DNA of 8,098 nucleotides from an uncultured Lachnospiraceae bacterium (GTDB lineage: Bacteria > Bacillota > Clostridia > Lachnospirales > Lachnospiraceae), in NCBI GenBank assembly GCA_902782815.1, contig CACZOS010000183.1, forward strand, positions 1 to 8,098, read 5' to 3'. The notes beneath the pieces were generated by a model. It worked only from the letters and a program-made list of their open reading frames with translations. It ran no database searches and was not told the DNA's origin. Numbering within the stretch: the first letter of the stretch is position 1; each line of letters begins with the position of its first letter. Below, piece after piece: positions 1-6,906 of this stretch. A program made the position numbers and the translations under genes.

Positions 1-1564
1 AGGGTTCCACCGTATCCTTCAATCCTCCGGTTTCGCGGACAATGGGTATGGTTCCGTACCTCATGGCGTTAAGCTGGGTGAGTCCGCAGGGTTCAAAGAG
101 GGAAGGAACCAGAAGAGCATCTGCACCGGCATAAATATGATGTGCCCTGTCCTCATCATACATAATACTGGAGGACACTGTTCCACGATATTCATTCTCA
201 TAATAGCGGAAGGAATTCTCATACTGGGGATCGCCGGTTCCCAGTACAACGATCTGGGTATTGCCGTCGATCAGACCGGGAATAAGTTCATTGACCAGGT
301 CAAGTCCCTTCTGGTTGGTCAGCCGGGAGATCAGTCCCAGAACCATCTTATCATCCGCCTGCTCCAGTCCTACTTCTTCCTGAAGTTTGCGCTTATTCTC
401 TTTCTTCTTGTCGATCACATCCTCCGGACCGTAATTTACCACCAGCCTGGGGTCAGTGCTGGGATTCCAGGTATCCACATCGATACCGTTGACGATTCCC
501 CGGAGTTTTCCGGAATGATAGCGAAGGTGGGCATCCAGGTTCTCTCCGAAGAAGGGGGTCTGGATCTCCCCGGCGTATGTGCGGCTTACTGTAGTGATCA
601 TATCCGCGTAGGCCAGTCCGCCCTTAAACATATTGGCGTCCTGATATGCCTGTTTCAGATGGTCCTTATTGAAAACATAATCCGGCAATCCTGACCAGTA
701 CTGGATAGTCTCGATATTATAGATTCCCTGGAAACGCAGGTTATGGACAGTGATCACGGATCTGGAATTGCCAAGCTTGGTGCCGGCAAACTGTTCCCGG
801 AGATAGATGGGTACAAGTCCGGCCTGCCAGTCATGACAATGGATGATATCCGGGATCCAGTCCATATAAAGGAGGGCAGCCAGGGCGGCCTTGCCGAAGT
901 AGCAGAACTTGGGAATATCGTCCACGATGGTGGTATAGGGATTACCGCTGCTGAAAAACTCTTCATTATCAATGAAGTCATAGACTACTCCATCCCAGAC
1001 ATATTCCATGATCCCCACGTAGAAACGGCGTCCGTCGGCGCACAGATCCATGTCAAATGCTCCCCGGTAAACCATCTTATCCTGATATTCTTTAGGTATA
1101 CATTTATATCTGGGGATGATCACCTTTACATCACAGTTCTGTCTTGCCAGTTCCCTGGGAAGGGCATACATGACATCCCCCAGACCTCCGGATTTCACAA
1201 AGGGATAACACTCGGAACCGATGAATACAACACTTCTTCTGTCCCTGTTCTCCGTATTTTCCGCTGGGGCAGCCTCATCCTTTACTTCCTCCACAACAGG
1301 CTCCGCTGCCTTCTCTTCCGGAACAGTATTCAGGATTTCCTCTGCTGCCGTAACTTTTTCTTCCTCAGCTGTCTTCACCGTCTTTTTTTTGGAAGCAGCA
1401 GTCTTTTTGGCCGCTGTGGTCTTCTTTGTCCCGGCTGCGGTCTTCTTCGCTCCGGCTGTTGTTTTTTTCCTTGCAGTCTTCCGGGCGGTCTTCTTCTCTT
1501 CCGCTTCTCCGGCTGCCGGTACTTCTTTTATAAGATCCACATCGTTTTTATTGTCTTTTTTCAT
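1..1564 (-). CDS. glgA: Glycogen synthase (ADP-glucose), C-terminus cut off by window edge; long basic N-terminal extension
   Basis: Transfers glucose from ADP-glucose to the non-reducing end of a growing alpha-1,4-glucan in the cytoplasm (GT5 family, GT-B fold). I translated 521 codons from ATG 1564-1562. Residues 1-110 are a low-complexity Lys/Ala/Thr/Glu-rich extension absent from ordinary GlgA. The enzyme proper begins near residue 111 with SVVFIGSECYPF, followed by the ADP-glucose-binding KSGGLGDV (124-131), the HCHDWQAGL motif (242-250), TVHNLRFQG (272-280) and NGIDVDTWNP (359-368). The second Rossmann domain shows SRLTNQKG (413-420), GTGDPQYE (442-449) and the catalytic-site loop FEPCGLTQ (490-497), then TGGLKDTVEP. 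About 60-80 further residues would be expected to the left. The start is supported by AAGAGGA seven bases upstream. The gene is divergent from the thioesterase and has its own promoter. No other glg gene is visible. Identity is very secure; the role of the extension is unknown. Confidence 0.97.
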   Translation of the reverse strand, partial: MKKDNKNDVDLIKEVPAAGEAEEKKTARKTARKKTTAGAKKTAAGTKKTTAAKKTAASKKKTVKTAEEEKVTAAEEILNTVPEEKAAEPVVEEVKDEAAPAENTENRDRRSVVFIGSECYPFVKSGGLGDVMYALPRELARQNCDVKVIIPRYKCIPKEYQDKMVYRGAFDMDLCADGRRFYVGIMEYVWDGVVYDFIDNEEFFSSGNPYTTIVDDIPKFCYFGKAALAALLYMDWIPDIIHCHDWQAGLVPIYLREQFAGTKLGNSRSVITVHNLRFQGIYNIETIQYWSGLPDYVFNKDHLKQAYQDANMFKGGLAYADMITTVSRTYAGEIQTPFFGENLDAHLRYHSGKLRGIVNGIDVDTWNPSTDPRLVVNYGPEDVIDKKKENKRKLQEEVGLEQADDKMVLGLISRLTNQKGLDLVNELIPGLIDGNTQIVVLGTGDPQYENSFRYYENEYRGTVSSSIMYDEDRAHHIYAGADALLVPSLFEPCGLTQLNAMRYGTIPIVRETGGLKDTVEP

Positions 1565-1612
1565 AGATACATCCTCTTAAATCTTTCTCTGAATTGTATT
1601 CTGGCTAATCTG

Positions 1613-1641
1613 ATTATAGCATAGTCTTCAAAAGATGGGAA
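1613..1641 (-). promoter_or_regulatory. Predicted sigma-A promoter of glgA with extended -10
   Basis: On the minus strand, an extended -10 TGCTATAAT (hexamer TATAAT at 1618-1613) lies 17 bases downstream of a weak -35 TTCCCA (1641-1636). The predicted transcript starts near 1606, giving a leader of about 42 nt that holds the AAGAGGA ribosome site. The consensus hexamer plus the TGn element makes this a convincing call; the -35 matches only four of six bases. Confidence 0.7.
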
Positions 1642-1655
1642 TAGGCAATCCCCTG

Positions 1656-1684
1656 TTGGAATATCCGTCTGACTATGATAAAAT
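1656..1684 (+). promoter_or_regulatory. Predicted sigma-A promoter of the thioesterase-thiolase unit
   Basis: The -35 TTGGAA (1656-1661) and -10 TAAAAT (1679-1684) are separated by exactly 17 bases. Transcription would begin near 1691, leaving a leader of about 25 nt with GGAGGT at 1702-1707. Its -35 lies only 14 bases from the -35 of the divergent glgA promoter, so the two promoters are back to back. The -10 sits inside an inverted repeat (1674-1693). Confidence 0.65.
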
Positions 1685-1693
1685 ATTATCATA
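1674..1693. promoter_or_regulatory. Perfect 8-4-8 inverted repeat over the -10, putative operator
   Basis: TATGATAA-AATA-TTATCATA is a perfect palindrome with 8-bp arms and a 4-bp centre. It covers the -10 and the predicted start site of the rightward promoter, a place where a bound dimeric repressor would block initiation. The TGATAA half-sites recall Fur-family boxes, but the spacing is one base longer than the usual 7-1-7 arrangement. The AT-rich arms followed by no T-run argue against a terminator. The regulator is not identifiable. Confidence 0.5.
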
Positions 1694-1715
1694 ATCTATC
1701 CGGAGGTAAGAAAGC

Positions 1716-2120
1716 ATGAAAAAAATGTCAATCCAGGATTTCTATGATCTGCCCATGAACGAATTGAAAGCCGCGTCCCTTCTGGGTCAAAGCCAGGTGG
1801 TGATCAACGATGATGACAGCCTTTCCCTCATCGTGGAGACGGAGAAAAACCACATGAATCTCCACGGTACTATCCAGGCCGGGATCCAGTATCTGATCTG
1901 TGACACGGCACTGGGCATGTATCTTCGTCATATCGGACGGCCCGGAGTTGGCATGGCCGGCAACATAAGCTTTTACCGGCCGGGAAAACCGGGGGATACT
2001 TTGACAGCCACCATCACCCCGCGGAAACTGGGGAGAAGAACAGGTAACTGCCTTGCGGTATTGCGGAACCAGGAAGGAAAAACGGTCTCGGAATGCATGT
2101 TTTCCGTCATGTTTGACTGA
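1716..2120 (+). CDS. PaaI-type hotdog-fold acyl-CoA thioesterase
   Basis: Probable cytoplasmic thioesterase that hydrolyses an acyl- or aryl-CoA; the substrate is not predictable. At 134 aa it has the usual length of a single hotdog domain. The central-helix motif is visible as NLHGTIQAGIQYLICDTALG (residues 48-67). N48, H50, G51 and D63 align with the Asn, HGG and acidic catalytic positions of the PaaI/4HBT family, although the second Gly of HGG is Thr here. The following strand, GMAGNISFYRPGKPGDTLTA, and the C-terminal strand SECMFSVMFD complete the fold. Start ATG 1716 has GGAGGT with an 8-nt spacer. It is followed after 51 bp, with no terminator, by the thiolase, so the two are probably co-transcribed and work on the same acyl-CoA pool. 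Other members of this fold act as dehydratases or regulators of acyl-CoA, so the activity is less certain than the fold. Confidence 0.85.
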   Translation: MKKMSIQDFYDLPMNELKAASLLGQSQVVINDDDSLSLIVETEKNHMNLHGTIQAGIQYLICDTALGMYLRHIGRPGVGMAGNISFYRPGKPGDTLTATITPRKLGRRTGNCLAVLRNQEGKTVSECMFSVMFD

Positions 2121-2171
2121 ATATGCTCCCTGACCCGTAAAAAATAAAATCATATATCAGGAGGATCAAAG

Positions 2172-3377
2172 ATGGAATTAAAAGAAGTTGTTATCGTAAG
2201 TGCCTGCCGTACACCCATCGGCAAATTTCAGGGACAGTTCAAAGGTGTAAGCGCGCGGGAACTGGCCATGACTGCCGGAGCGGAAGCCATCAAACGAGCC
2301 GGTATCGAACCCTCTCTCATCGATCAGACGGTGGTGGGAGAAGTTTACACGGGTATGCAGGGAAGCCTTCCGGCGAAACAGATCAGTTACCGTCTGGGAA
2401 TTCCCGCAACCAGCAACGCATGTGTAGTTAACCAGAACTGCGCTTCAGGCATGAGAGCCCTGGAGATTGCCTGCGATCACATCGCCCTGGGCAAATCCGA
2501 AGTCGGCCTGGTCATCGGAGTGGAGAGCATGACAAATGCTCCGTATATGCTTCCCAAAGCCAGGGCAGGCTTCCGTATGGGAGACGGGCAGATCATCGAC
2601 TCCATGCTTCATGACGCCCTCTTTGACGAACTCAGCGGCGGACATATGGGTGTGACTTCGGAAAATGTGGCCAAGCTTTACGGCATTACCAGAGAAGAGT
2701 GTGACGCCCTGGCCGTACGCAGCCACAACCTTGCCTGCAAGGCCATCGACGAAGGTAAATTTGAAGAAGAGATCGTTCCCGTGGTGATCAAAAGCAGAAA
2801 GGGTGAGACTGTCATCTCCACCGATGAACATCCTATCCGTGACTGTACCATGGAAAGCGTAAGCGGACTGCGCCCGGCTTTCATCAAGGATGGTGTAACC
2901 ACCGCTGCCAATGCTTCCGGTATAAATGATGCCGCTGCAGCAGTTGTGGTCATGAGCCTGGACAAGGCAAAAGAACTGGGTATCCAGCCTCTTCTTAAGA
3001 TGCTGACCATCACCTATGACGGTGTTGAACCCGAAATCATGGGTGTAGGCCCGGCGGTATCCATTCCCAAGGCTCTGAAACTTGCCGGCCTGAAATATGA
3101 AGATGTTGATTACTGGGAGATCAACGAAGCCTTCGCTGCCCAGTTCCTGGGATGCGGAAGAAAACTGAAGGAAGATTTCGGAATCGACATCAACATGGAC
3201 ATCACCAATGTCAACGGTTCGGGAATCGCTCTGGGCCACCCCATCGGCTGCACCGCTCTCCGCATCATCGTTTCCATGTATTACGAAATGAAACGGAATG
3301 ACTACAAGATCGGAGGCGCTGCCCTCTGTGTAGGCGGAGGTCCTTCCATGGCCTCTCTCTGGACAAGAGATATCTGA
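2172..3377 (+). CDS. Thiolase family protein, acetyl-CoA C-acetyltransferase-like
   Basis: Predicted to condense two acetyl-CoA to acetoacetyl-CoA (or cleave 3-ketoacyl-CoA) in the cytoplasm, the entry step to butyrate or related acyl-CoA chemistry in Clostridia. The 401-aa length is typical. The N-terminus VVIVSACRTPIGKFQG is classical. The nucleophile is C90 in NQNCASGMRA. NEAF is at 318-321, GHP with the catalytic His at 356, and the second active-site Cys at 386 in ALCVGGG. Two C-terminal motifs deviate from the family: NGSGIALGHPIGCTALR replaces the usual NGGAIALGHPxGxSGxR, and GGGPSMA replaces GGGQGxA. All four catalytic residues remain, so it should be active, possibly with altered acyl or CoA preference. 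Start ATG 2172 has AGGAGG seven bases upstream. It is second in a unit with the hotdog thioesterase and ends before a strong terminator. Because of the variant motifs I do not assign a gene symbol. Confidence 0.9.
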   Translation: MELKEVVIVSACRTPIGKFQGQFKGVSARELAMTAGAEAIKRAGIEPSLIDQTVVGEVYTGMQGSLPAKQISYRLGIPATSNACVVNQNCASGMRALEIACDHIALGKSEVGLVIGVESMTNAPYMLPKARAGFRMGDGQIIDSMLHDALFDELSGGHMGVTSENVAKLYGITREECDALAVRSHNLACKAIDEGKFEEEIVPVVIKSRKGETVISTDEHPIRDCTMESVSGLRPAFIKDGVTTAANASGINDAAAAVVVMSLDKAKELGIQPLLKMLTITYDGVEPEIMGVGPAVSIPKALKLAGLKYEDVDYWEINEAFAAQFLGCGRKLKEDFGIDINMDITNVNGSGIALGHPIGCTALRIIVSMYYEMKRNDYKIGGAALCVGGGPSMASLWTRDI

Positions 3378-3412
3378 AAATACTGAAAAGATGTCCTGAT
3401 ACATCAAAAAAC

Positions 3413-3457
3413 AACAGGATGGCAACAACCTTGCTGAAGGGTTGCTGCCATCCTGTT
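3413..3457. terminator. Bidirectional Rho-independent terminator between convergent units
   Basis: AACAGGATGGCA (3413-3424) pairs perfectly with TGCCATCCTGTT (3446-3457). After one A/C mismatch the helix continues with CAACC (3426-3430) and GGTTG (3440-3444), closing a short loop. The plus strand continues with a T-rich tract after the stem. On the minus strand the stem is followed by a run of six T (A6 at 3406-3411). It therefore serves both the thiolase (ending at 3377) and the ABC operon (ending at 3482). Confidence 0.9.
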
Positions 3458-3481
3458 TAATTATCCTTATTTATCTCTCAT

Positions 3482-4630
3482 TTATTTACCAGTTTCTTTC
3501 TTTACCAGTTTCCCACAATTCTCCGCATAGAGACAGAGTTCTTGCAGCGGGATCCCCAGACTGCCTATATGATCCGGATCAAGGGTACAGATCACCTGGT
3601 CACACTGATCGATAAGGCCTCTTGCTCTTCTGCTTTCCTCCTCTGTAATAGGGAAAAAAGCTTTCACCGACACCACTTCCGCTGCCAGGGACAAAGCGGC
3701 GGAATAATCAATATCATTCTCCCAGAGGATCCCCGTTGCAAAGGGAGTCTGTTCTCTCTGCAGTCGTCGGAATGTCTCCGTACCAGATCCGTCGCCCGCT
3801 ATGACAAAGGTCTTCGGCTCCCCTGTGATCTTATCCAGCTCCAGGTCGCCTGACCTCTCATGATAGGATCCCACACTGATCCCGTACAGTTCCCGGATAT
3901 ATCCGTCCTTGAAGATCTCCTCCGGCGTCCCGAACCGGTCCAGCTTATCTCCTCTCACACAGGCGATCTTATCAGAGATCCTTCCCGCCAGATCCAGCTC
4001 ATGGAGCGACATGATCACGGAAAGTCCCCTCTTTCTGGACATATTCTGAATGATGGAAAGAAACTCCAGTTTATAACGGATATCCAGGAAGGATGTGGGT
4101 TCATCCAGCACGATGATATCCGGTTGCTGACAGATGGCCCGGGCCAGCATGACCCTCTGTTTCTGTCCGTCGCTGGTCTCCATGAAATCCCTGTCTTTAA
4201 GGAAGGCAATATCCACCAGTTCCATGGATTCATCCACAATCCGGTTGTCATCCTCCCCCAGGATACCGAATCTTCCGGTATAGGGGTAACGTCCGGTGGC
4301 CACAACATCCCGGCAGGTCATCATCTCCGGACGGATCCTCTCTGTCAGAACCACCGACAGCCTCTTGGATAAATCGTGAGGAGGAACTTCCCCGATGGGT
4401 GTCTGCTCAAGATAAACCACTCCGGCCACCGGCTTTAACTGGCGGATCATACTTCGGATAATGGTGGTCTTACCCGCCCCGTTGGGTCCGATCAGGGTGA
4501 GGATCTCCCCCTTTTTCAGACCGATCTCGATATCTTTGATGAGAGGAACCCCGTTATATCCAACGGTGAAACCCTCTGTATGAAAGTAATATTCTTCCTT
4601 TTTATTCGGTTCATTGTTCGTATTCATCAT
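3482..4630 (-). CDS. FecE/BtuD-type ABC transporter ATPase with extra C-terminal domain
   Basis: Cytoplasmic ATPase that powers the adjacent FecCD/BtuC-type permease. Residues 14-255 are the ABC domain: A-loop Tyr25, Walker A GPNGAGKTT (48-56), signature SDGQKQR (153-159), Walker B IIVLDEP (172-178), D-loop SFLD (180-183) and H-loop His210. Two departures stand out. The signature has Asp in place of the first Gly of SGGQ, and the Q-loop region reads VVLTER without the usual Gln. Both recur, as I recall, in a clostridial/archaeal subgroup of FecE-like ATPases. Residues 270-382 form an extra domain starting with EPKTFVIAGDGSGTETF, alternating in character like a Rossmann-type fold; ordinary FecE or BtuD ends near residue 255. 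Start ATG 4630 has GGGGAG eight bases upstream; a second ATG follows immediately. It is the last gene of the operon, 37 bp after the permease, and precedes the terminator. Confidence 0.93.
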   Translation of the reverse strand: MMNTNNEPNKKEEYYFHTEGFTVGYNGVPLIKDIEIGLKKGEILTLIGPNGAGKTTIIRSMIRQLKPVAGVVYLEQTPIGEVPPHDLSKRLSVVLTERIRPEMMTCRDVVATGRYPYTGRFGILGEDDNRIVDESMELVDIAFLKDRDFMETSDGQKQRVMLARAICQQPDIIVLDEPTSFLDIRYKLEFLSIIQNMSRKRGLSVIMSLHELDLAGRISDKIACVRGDKLDRFGTPEEIFKDGYIRELYGISVGSYHERSGDLELDKITGEPKTFVIAGDGSGTETFRRLQREQTPFATGILWENDIDYSAALSLAAEVVSVKAFFPITEEESRRARGLIDQCDQVICTLDPDHIGSLGIPLQELCLYAENCGKLVKKETGK

Positions 4631-4667
4631 ATCTGTGACTCCCCTGTTTTCGTCCGCCGGCAGGCGA

Positions 4668-5684
4668 TCATCTCTTCCTGTGTACCATGATGTAGATTAC
4701 CACCGGTGCGCCGAACACGGCAGTGACAGTACTGATACTCAACTCTGTAGGAGCAAAGGCAACCCTGGCGATCAGGTCACATAGGAGACAGAAACCGGCT
4801 CCCCCCAGAAAACATGAAGGGATCATGATGATGGGCTTTGCCGTCCCGAAGAGATTCTTGATCAGATGGGGTACAGCGATACCTACAAAGGAAATGGGTC
4901 CGGCGAAGGCTGTTACACAGGCGGACAGAATGCTGGATAAAAGGACCAGAAGAACCCGGAAAGCCTCAATGTTGACACCCATGTTCCTGGCGTAGGACTC
5001 ACCCATCTGATAAGCGCTCATGGGCTTGGACATAAAGAAGACCACAACGGTGCTGATGGCCACGACAATAAACATGACCGCCACATTCTCCCAGGTGATG
5101 CCGGAAAAGCTGCCCTTGGACCAGTTGTGAAGATTGACGATATTGGAGTCGTCCGCGAAGGTGACGATAAAATCCGTGATGGCTGTACAGATATAGCCGA
5201 TCATGACACCGCCGACGATCAGCATATGCATCTGGTTGATCACCCTGGACAGGGCCAGGACGAAAAACATGGAGATGATCGACCCCACAAAAGCGGACAG
5301 AATCATAAGAAATGAACTGGCTGCTCCTCTTCTGCTCAGACAAATGACCATGGTAATGGCAACCACCAGTTTCGCCCCGGAGGAAATACCCAGGACGAAA
5401 GGTCCGGCGATAGGATTATGGAAAAATGTCTGTAACAGATATCCGGACAGAGCCAGTGCCCCGCCCAGGATTATGGTGGCTACGGACCGGGGAAAACGGA
5501 TCTGCATCACAATATCATGATTGATGGAATCCGCCCCTTTGCCGCTGAGAATATCCATCACCTCAGGGATGGATATATTCACACTGCCGATACAGATATT
5601 TACGATTAAAAAGATACCGATGATGGCAATCAGAAGAATATAGGCAAAAACAAATCTCCTGATGCTTTTCTGCTCTGTCTGCAT
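4668..5684 (-). CDS. FecCD/BtuC-family ABC importer permease
   Basis: Membrane channel subunit for uptake of iron-siderophore, haem or corrinoid-type ligands, expected as a homodimer because only one permease gene is present. At 338 aa it matches the family. The N-terminus has basic residues and then a hydrophobic helix (11-32). Family motifs are IRFPRSVAT (62-70), GGALALSGYLLQ (74-85), NPIAGPFVLGISSGA (90-104) and NWSKGSFSG (187-195). The cytoplasmic coupling segment GIAVPHLIKNLFG (268-280) contacts the ATPase. The C-terminus GAPVVIYIMVHRKR is basic, consistent with a cytoplasmic end. About nine or ten membrane spans can be counted. Start ATG 5684 has AGAGGA about eight bases upstream. It lies 31 bp after the lipoprotein gene and 37 bp before the ATPase. 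The ligand cannot be read from the permease. Confidence 0.95.
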   Translation of the reverse strand: MQTEQKSIRRFVFAYILLIAIIGIFLIVNICIGSVNISIPEVMDILSGKGADSINHDIVMQIRFPRSVATIILGGALALSGYLLQTFFHNPIAGPFVLGISSGAKLVVAITMVICLSRRGAASSFLMILSAFVGSIISMFFVLALSRVINQMHMLIVGGVMIGYICTAITDFIVTFADDSNIVNLHNWSKGSFSGITWENVAVMFIVVAISTVVVFFMSKPMSAYQMGESYARNMGVNIEAFRVLLVLLSSILSACVTAFAGPISFVGIAVPHLIKNLFGTAKPIIMIPSCFLGGAGFCLLCDLIARVAFAPTELSISTVTAVFGAPVVIYIMVHRKR

Positions 5685-5715
5685 AGTTCTTCCTCTTACA
5701 ATATATGTTTCCGGA

Positions 5716-6903
5716 TCATTCCAGTTTATAGAGATAGGTCAGCTGATCATTTTCGTCATGCAGCATATGGTAAATGTCAGCGATGATGGTACCCAGCTCC
5801 ATGGAAGACTGGTAAAGGTTCTTGGTAGTACAATAGACATGTCCTTCTTTGACCGCCTTGAATTTCTCCAGCATCTTGTTCAGGGCCAGCATATCATCAA
5901 GACCCTCCAGGTCTCCCTCGATGGTACTGTTGTAGATGAGGTAATCCGCATCTACCGCGGCGGCGTAAAATTCCTCCATGGTCATGCTCATGGTGGAACT
6001 GGCGGAGTCATCATCCGCGCCCAGATCACTGAAAATGTATTCGCCTCCCGCCATGTTGATCATCTTGGCAATGTAATCCGTCGATTTTCTCACATTTGCC
6101 TGTCCGTCGGTGGTGATATAGAAAAAGGCCACCTTCTTCCCGCTCTTCTCACTGTCTTTGATCTGGTTGAATTCTTCTTCCTGGGCGGCAAAGGCTTCTT
6201 CCGCCGCCTCCTTGTATCCGCTGATCAGACCGTACAGTTTTACCCACTCGCACCGGCCCAGTGGATTCTCTTCATAGCTGCTGTTGTCCACCAGGACCGG
6301 AATACCGAATTTTTCAAGCTGTTCCTTGACCTCCGGGGTATGATAGATCATGGTATTCTCAATGGCCAGCCCGCATTTCCCGGAGATGATCATCTCATAG
6401 TCCGGAGCGGAATATTTCCCGGCATATTTGAGTTTTCCTTCTTCCATGGCCTGTCTGGCTTTCTCGATATACCAGTTCTTGGCCTCCGTCCCCGTAAAGG
6501 CCAGGGCATCTATTCCGTCAAAGGAAGCAAACATGTCCATCACTGCGGAAGCGACCAGATAAATGTTCTTCACAGGCTGCCGGATCACCACGATCCCGGA
6601 AGCCAGATCCCCGGGAGCTTCCTTACCCTCGGGAACCAGAAGGAAATGGTCCTTATCCGCGATGGAGATCAGGGCATACCCTCCTTCATAGTAGTCCACG
6701 GAAAACTGACTGGCATAATCCAGAGGCATGCTTTCCGTATAAGTCAGCTCCTTGCTGACGGAAGACGGATCCATCTTTTCCTGACTTTCAGATTTCCCGG
6801 ATCCTCCTGTTCCTCCTGTACTCCCACAGCCCGCCAGACAGGCCGCCAGCATGATCAGTACCATAATGAAGGCGATTGTTTTATTCCACACACTCATTCT
6901 CAT
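5716..6903 (-). CDS. ABC transporter substrate-binding lipoprotein (iron-complex/cobalamin cluster)
   Basis: Extracellular lipid-anchored receptor that captures ligand and delivers it to the FecCD permease. The signal peptide has the lipobox LAGC with Cys26 as lipidation site, then a Gly/Ser-rich linker (27-40). The mature part looks like the class III (PF01497/TroA-like) two-lobe fold. Lobe 1 has VVIRQPVKNIYLVASAV (105-121) and GLAIENTMIYHTPEVKEQLEKFGIPVLV (178-205). SSYEENPLGRCEWVKLYG (208-225) leads into the inter-lobe helix. Lobe 2 has KKVAFFYITTDG (256-267), the conserved Tyr-Ile/Ala-Gly segment around 277-290, and VKEGHVYCTT (351-360). At 395 aa it is longer than typical BtuF or FhuD, partly from the leader and linker. 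Start ATG 6903 is three bases after the stop of the upstream gene, with AAAGGG as ribosome site, so translation is probably coupled. ATG 6897 is an alternative start. Ligand unknown; haem or a corrinoid is my inference from context. Confidence 0.92.
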   Translation of the reverse strand: MRMSVWNKTIAFIMVLIMLAACLAGCGSTGGTGGSGKSESQEKMDPSSVSKELTYTESMPLDYASQFSVDYYEGGYALISIADKDHFLLVPEGKEAPGDLASGIVVIRQPVKNIYLVASAVMDMFASFDGIDALAFTGTEAKNWYIEKARQAMEEGKLKYAGKYSAPDYEMIISGKCGLAIENTMIYHTPEVKEQLEKFGIPVLVDNSSYEENPLGRCEWVKLYGLISGYKEAAEEAFAAQEEEFNQIKDSEKSGKKVAFFYITTDGQANVRKSTDYIAKMINMAGGEYIFSDLGADDDSASSTMSMTMEEFYAAAVDADYLIYNSTIEGDLEGLDDMLALNKMLEKFKAVKEGHVYCTTKNLYQSSMELGTIIADIYHMLHDENDQLTYLYKLE

Positions 6904-6906
6904 TAT

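Noticed and set aside
743..1624. Plus-strand open frames across the 5' part of glgA, including Phe/Leu/Cys-rich and Ala/Val/Phe-rich translations
   Set aside because: They are mirror images of the Lys/Ala-rich glgA extension read backwards. The apparent hydrophobic runs come from reverse-complemented Lys/Glu codons.
2121..2171. Possible promoter or terminator between thioesterase and thiolase
   Set aside because: Only 51 bp of A-rich DNA without a stable hairpin or a paired -35/-10, so co-transcription is the simpler reading.
2445..3428. 327-codon open frame on the minus strand, antisense to the thiolase
   Set aside because: The thiolase opposite is unmistakable. The antisense frame crosses the bidirectional terminator and has no ribosome site or motif.
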